A DNA stretch of 64,000 nt from Actinomycetes bacterium. Lineage in GTDB: Bacteria > Actinomycetota > Thermoleophilia > Solirubrobacterales > Solirubrobacteraceae. The notes beneath the pieces are model-generated. The model was given only the letters and a program-made list of their open reading frames with translations. It was not told the origin of the DNA and ran no database searches. Both the position numbers and the translations under genes were made by a program. The stretch is taken from positions 1 to 64,000 of the forward strand of contig JAEYAL010000099.1 of NCBI GenBank assembly GCA_023404805.1. The letters are read 5' to 3'. Below are positions 61,875 through 64,000 of this stretch, piece by piece (within the stretch, counting starts at the first letter, position 1; each line of letters begins with the position of its first letter).

Positions 61875-61922
61875 GGTGAACGTTCTTTTTCTTCCCCTAT
61901 AGGGGCAACTAAAGAACGCTCA
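61875..61922 (-). repeat. Right 48-bp inverted repeat with internal hairpin
   Basis: Reverse complement of 60787-60834 at 47 of 48 positions. It lies 51 bases after the hisC stop (in the direction of transcription) and 43 bases before the nuclease start, so the nuclease promoter must be inside or just after it. Confidence 0.85.
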
Positions 61923-61973
61923 GTTTGGTCGAGGCGGCGCAGGGGCGCTGGCGGCGCAGGGGCGCTGGCGGCG

Positions 61974-63095
61974 TTAGCGGTTCGCCAGCGCCGTCAGGAG
62001 GCGCTCGATCTCGACCGAGGTGCCCGTCGAGATGCGCAGGCGGCCAGGCTCGCCGAGGGCGGTGCCGGCGCGCACGAGCACGCCGGCCTCGCGCAGGTGC
62101 GCGACGACCTCCTGCTCGGCGGCCGTCTGGGCCTCGGCGGGGAGCCCGCCGACGCCCGGCAGCTGCGCCCACACGAAGTTGGCCTCAGCAGGCGAAACGG
62201 CGTAGCCGAGCGCGGTCAGCCCAGCGGCGAGCTCGTCGCGGGCCGCCTTCTGCGAGGCGACGCGCCGCTGCAGGATCTCCGGCCGGTGCAGCATCGCCAC
62301 GGCGGCGGTCTGCGCAAGGTGGTTGAGGTAGAACGGCTGGCGCAGGCGGTCGGTCGCCTCGACGAGCTCGACCGACCCGAAGAGCCCGTAGCCGACCCGC
62401 AGGCCGCACAGTCCATGGGCCTTGGAGAACGTGCGCAGCAGCACCACGTTCGGCAGCTCGTCGACCAGGTGCAGCAGGTCGCGCGGGCCGCAGATGTCGG
62501 AGAACTCGACGTAGGCCTCGTCGATCAAGACGCACACGTCGCGCGGCACCGCGCGGGCGAAGTCGGCGACCACGTCCGCCGGGAGCGCGGTGCCCGTCGG
62601 GTTGTTCGGGTTGCAGACGATCACGAGCCGCGTGTGCGCGGTGATCGCCGCGAGCAGCGCGCCGAGGTCGTGGGTGTCGCCGTCGAGCGGGACCTGCACC
62701 TCGTCGGCGCCGGTGAGCTGGGCCAGCATCGGGTAGACCGAGAACGACGGCCACGCGTAGACGACGTTGGAGCCCGGCTCCAGCAGCGCCCAGCCGAGCG
62801 CGATCAGCAGGTCGCACGACCCGTTGCCCAGGCCGATCTGCTCGGGCGGCACGCCCCACAGGCCTGACAGCTCGCCACGCAGCTCAGCGGCGCCCGGGTC
62901 CGGGTAGCGGTTGATGCCGGACGCCGCCTCGGCCACGACTTCGGCCACCGCGGGATCGAGCGGCTCGGGCCCCTCATTGCTGGCCATGAGCGCGACCGAC
63001 TCCGGCAGGCGGTAGCCGCCCGCCTTCGGGTACTCGCCGACGCGGCTCAGCACCGTGGAGTAGCGCAGGCCAAGTGTGGCGTCGGGCGGGGTCAC
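61974..63095 (-). CDS. hisC: Histidinol-phosphate/aromatic aminotransferase (HisC family)
   Basis: The 373-residue PLP enzyme of fold type I has ASNEGPEPLDPAV at the N-terminus, the GNGSCDLLIAL PLP-phosphate motif, VIVCNPNNPTGTAL, LIDEAYVEF, and the Schiff-base Lys in LRTFSKAHGLCGLRVG. It lies directly downstream of chorismate mutase (4-bp overlap) and in line with DAHP synthase and tyrA. In this setting it may act as the tyrosine/phenylalanine aminotransferase rather than, or as well as, in histidine synthesis. Substrate choice cannot be read from sequence. Confidence 0.9.
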   Translation of the reverse strand: MTPPDATLGLRYSTVLSRVGEYPKAGGYRLPESVALMASNEGPEPLDPAVAEVVAEAASGINRYPDPGAAELRGELSGLWGVPPEQIGLGNGSCDLLIALGWALLEPGSNVVYAWPSFSVYPMLAQLTGADEVQVPLDGDTHDLGALLAAITAHTRLVIVCNPNNPTGTALPADVVADFARAVPRDVCVLIDEAYVEFSDICGPRDLLHLVDELPNVVLLRTFSKAHGLCGLRVGYGLFGSVELVEATDRLRQPFYLNHLAQTAAVAMLHRPEILQRRVASQKAARDELAAGLTALGYAVSPAEANFVWAQLPGVGGLPAEAQTAAEQEVVAHLREAGVLVRAGTALGEPGRLRISTGTSVEIERLLTALANR

Positions 63096-63520
63096 TGAGC
63101 AGCCTCCAGGTCGGCGCGCAGCGCCTTGGCTTCGTGCAGATAGACGTGGCGCGCCTTGAACCCCGCCGGCGCGTAGGCATGCAAGAGGATGCGGACCGCG
63201 AGCGGCAGCGCTCCTGGCACCGGGATCTCCTGGGCGCAGAGCAGCGGCACCTGGTCGAAGCCGATCTGCCGTGCCGCGACCGCCGGGAACTCCGCGTTCA
63301 GGTCGGAGGTGACGGTGAAGATCGCGCTGACGGCGTCGTCCGGGCTGAGCCCGTTGCGCTCCATCAGCGTCTCGAGCATCTCGGCGGTGCGCACGAGGAT
63401 CGCCTCGCGCTCATTGGCCTCGACGCTCGTCGCGCCGCGCAGCGCCACGAGGCGCGGCCCGGCCCAGGCAGGCTCCTCCGTCGAGGTCGGGACATCCGCG
63501 GACTCAGGCACGGAGCGCAT
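63092..63520 (-). CDS. aroH: Chorismate mutase, AroH type
   Basis: The 142-residue protein has a short variable N-terminus and a complete AroH domain: RGATSVEANEREAILVRT, then SAIFTVTSDLNAEFPAVAAR, VPLLCAQEIPVPGALPL and the terminal VYLHEAKALR. The Arg of RGAT and others form the active site of the trimeric enzyme that turns chorismate to prephenate. First gene of the aromatic run; the stop overlaps hisC by four bases. Confidence 0.95.
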   Translation of the reverse strand: MRSVPESADVPTSTEEPAWAGPRLVALRGATSVEANEREAILVRTAEMLETLMERNGLSPDDAVSAIFTVTSDLNAEFPAVAARQIGFDQVPLLCAQEIPVPGALPLAVRILLHAYAPAGFKARHVYLHEAKALRADLEAAQ

Positions 63521-63546
63521 CTTACGGACCCCTCGCCGGCCGCTCC

Positions 63547-63593
63547 TTGACAGCGGCTATGCAGACCTGCATAGAGTGTTACTCCAGAGCGAT
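63547..63593 (+). promoter_or_regulatory. Promoter and palindromic operators of the MFS gene
   Basis: TTGACA (63547-63552) is a perfect -35; CATAGA (63570-63575), 17 bases on, is a partial -10. The spacer and -10 are covered by the perfect 8-2-8 inverted repeat CTATGCAG-AC-CTGCATAG (63557-63574). Fifteen or so bases on is a second small repeat, AGAGC-GAT-GCTCT. The geometry is that of a TetR/MarR-type repressor site controlling an efflux gene; the regulator may lie beyond the window. Confidence 0.65.
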
Positions 63594-63614
63594 GCTCTAG
63601 GAGATCAGATCGCC

Positions 63615-64000
63615 ATGACCAGCCCGTCCGACGCACCACCCGCCGACCGCCGCCGCAAACTCGCGCTGCTGGCGATCCTCGGCGGCGCCTACCTGCCGTT
63701 CCTCGACACGACGATCGTCAACACGTCGTTCCCGGATATCCGCGAAAGCTTCAGCGGCGCCGACCCGCATGAGCTGGTCTGGATCCTCGACGCGTATTTC
63801 ATCGCCGTGGCCGCGGTGCTCGTCCCAGCCGGCGCGCTCGCCGATTGGTTCGGCCGCCGCCGGATCTTCCTCGCGGGCACGCTCGCCTTTATCGCCACGA
63901 GCCTCGCCTGCGCGGCCGCGCCCACGTGGGAGGTCCTCACGGCGGCCCGCGTGCTGCAAGGCATCTCTGGCGCCGTGATGGTGCCTGCCTCCCTCGCCCT
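63615..64000 (+). CDS. MFS drug efflux transporter (DHA2-like), 5' part only
   Basis: The frame is open from ATG 63615 to the right edge (128 codons). It shows helix 1 with LGGAYLPFLDTTIVNTSFPDI, helix 2, then the MFS motif A GALADWFGRRRIFLAG, helix 3-4, and RVLQGISGAVMVPASLA. The first-helix LDTTIVNTSFP pattern is typical of 14-helix DHA2 (EmrB/QacA) exporters. It is divergent from the aromatic operon and preceded by a repressor-type promoter. Confidence 0.9.
   Translation, partial: MTSPSDAPPADRRRKLALLAILGGAYLPFLDTTIVNTSFPDIRESFSGADPHELVWILDAYFIAVAAVLVPAGALADWFGRRRIFLAGTLAFIATSLACAAAPTWEVLTAARVLQGISGAVMVPASLA

Larger units (their letters stand above)
60787..61922. mobile_element. Putative inverted-repeat-bounded unit carrying a DUF559-type nuclease gene
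   Basis: 48-bp ends (60787-60834 and 61875-61922) are reverse complements with one mismatch (at 61919). They enclose a single gene. Each end also contains its own hairpin: TGAACGTTCTTT / AAAGAACGTTC arms around a central CCCCTATAGGGG palindrome. The unit separates hisC from the rest of the aromatic operon. I see no transposase and no clear target-site duplication. Whether it moves is inference; a pair of shared bidirectional terminators is the main alternative. Confidence 0.5.

Noticed and set aside
60787..61922. Classical insertion sequence
   Set aside because: There is no transposase-like DDE or HUH motif in the enclosed gene and no obvious target-site duplication, so it is described as an inverted-repeat-bounded unit instead.

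Overview
The window looks like chromosomal DNA of a high-GC actinobacterium, most likely class Thermoleophilia (Solirubrobacter/Conexibacter-like). This is inferred from about 70% GC, many GTG starts, the actinobacterial order recG-rsmD-coaD-sepIVA-like-yceD, a fused ribBA, and an aromatic operon running into cmk and der. There is no rRNA, tRNA or CRISPR array that I can see, and no classical insertion sequence.

Layout. 1-4682: a giant repeat protein running off the left edge, and a stand-alone protein resembling the dehydratase half of class II lanthipeptide synthetases. 4857-15865: the yceD, sepIVA-like, coaD, rsmD, recG, yloV/fakA and rpmB housekeeping run, into which an acyl-CoA ligase, a secreted protein and an unknown gene have been placed, plus a 163-nt rod-shaped inverted repeat. 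15942-19865: riboflavin operon ribD-ribE-ribBA-ribH with a small membrane protein. 19939-26735: envelope glycan locus with two GT-C membrane transferases facing away from a GT2 transferase, a methyltransferase and a flippase. 26905-32363: a lipoprotein, two tandem Sec-exported RTX repeat proteins, and an ECF sigma factor coupled to a membrane protein. 32501-41821: rpe, a PAS-GGDEF-EAL protein, a zinc ribbon, a HAD phosphatase, rsmB-fmt-def, an SMR pump and priA. 42008-52946: thioredoxin with a clear promoter/operator, an ABC exporter, metK, a NlpC/P60 hydrolase, a glycosidase-like protein, a PH-domain protein and der. 52994-63520: aromatic amino-acid operon (aroH, hisC-like, DAHP synthase, tyrA, aroA) ending in an in-frame VTT-membrane-domain/cytidylate-kinase fusion. 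The operon is interrupted by three genes, one of them a DUF559-type nuclease bracketed by 48-bp inverted repeats. 63615 onward: start of an MFS efflux pump behind a promoter/operator.

Most genes in each block lie head to tail with 4-bp ATGA/GTGA overlaps, so translational coupling is the rule (rib, glycan, rsmB-fmt-def and aro blocks). The parts most worth following up are: the cyclase-less LanM-like gene with its repeat-protein partner; the inverted-repeat-bounded nuclease unit; the rod-like RNA candidate at 9738-9900; the VTT-Cmk fusion; and a small ORF holding Tyr, Trp and Phe codons ahead of DAHP synthase. All assignments come from reading the sequence and from memory of the families; no database search was run.
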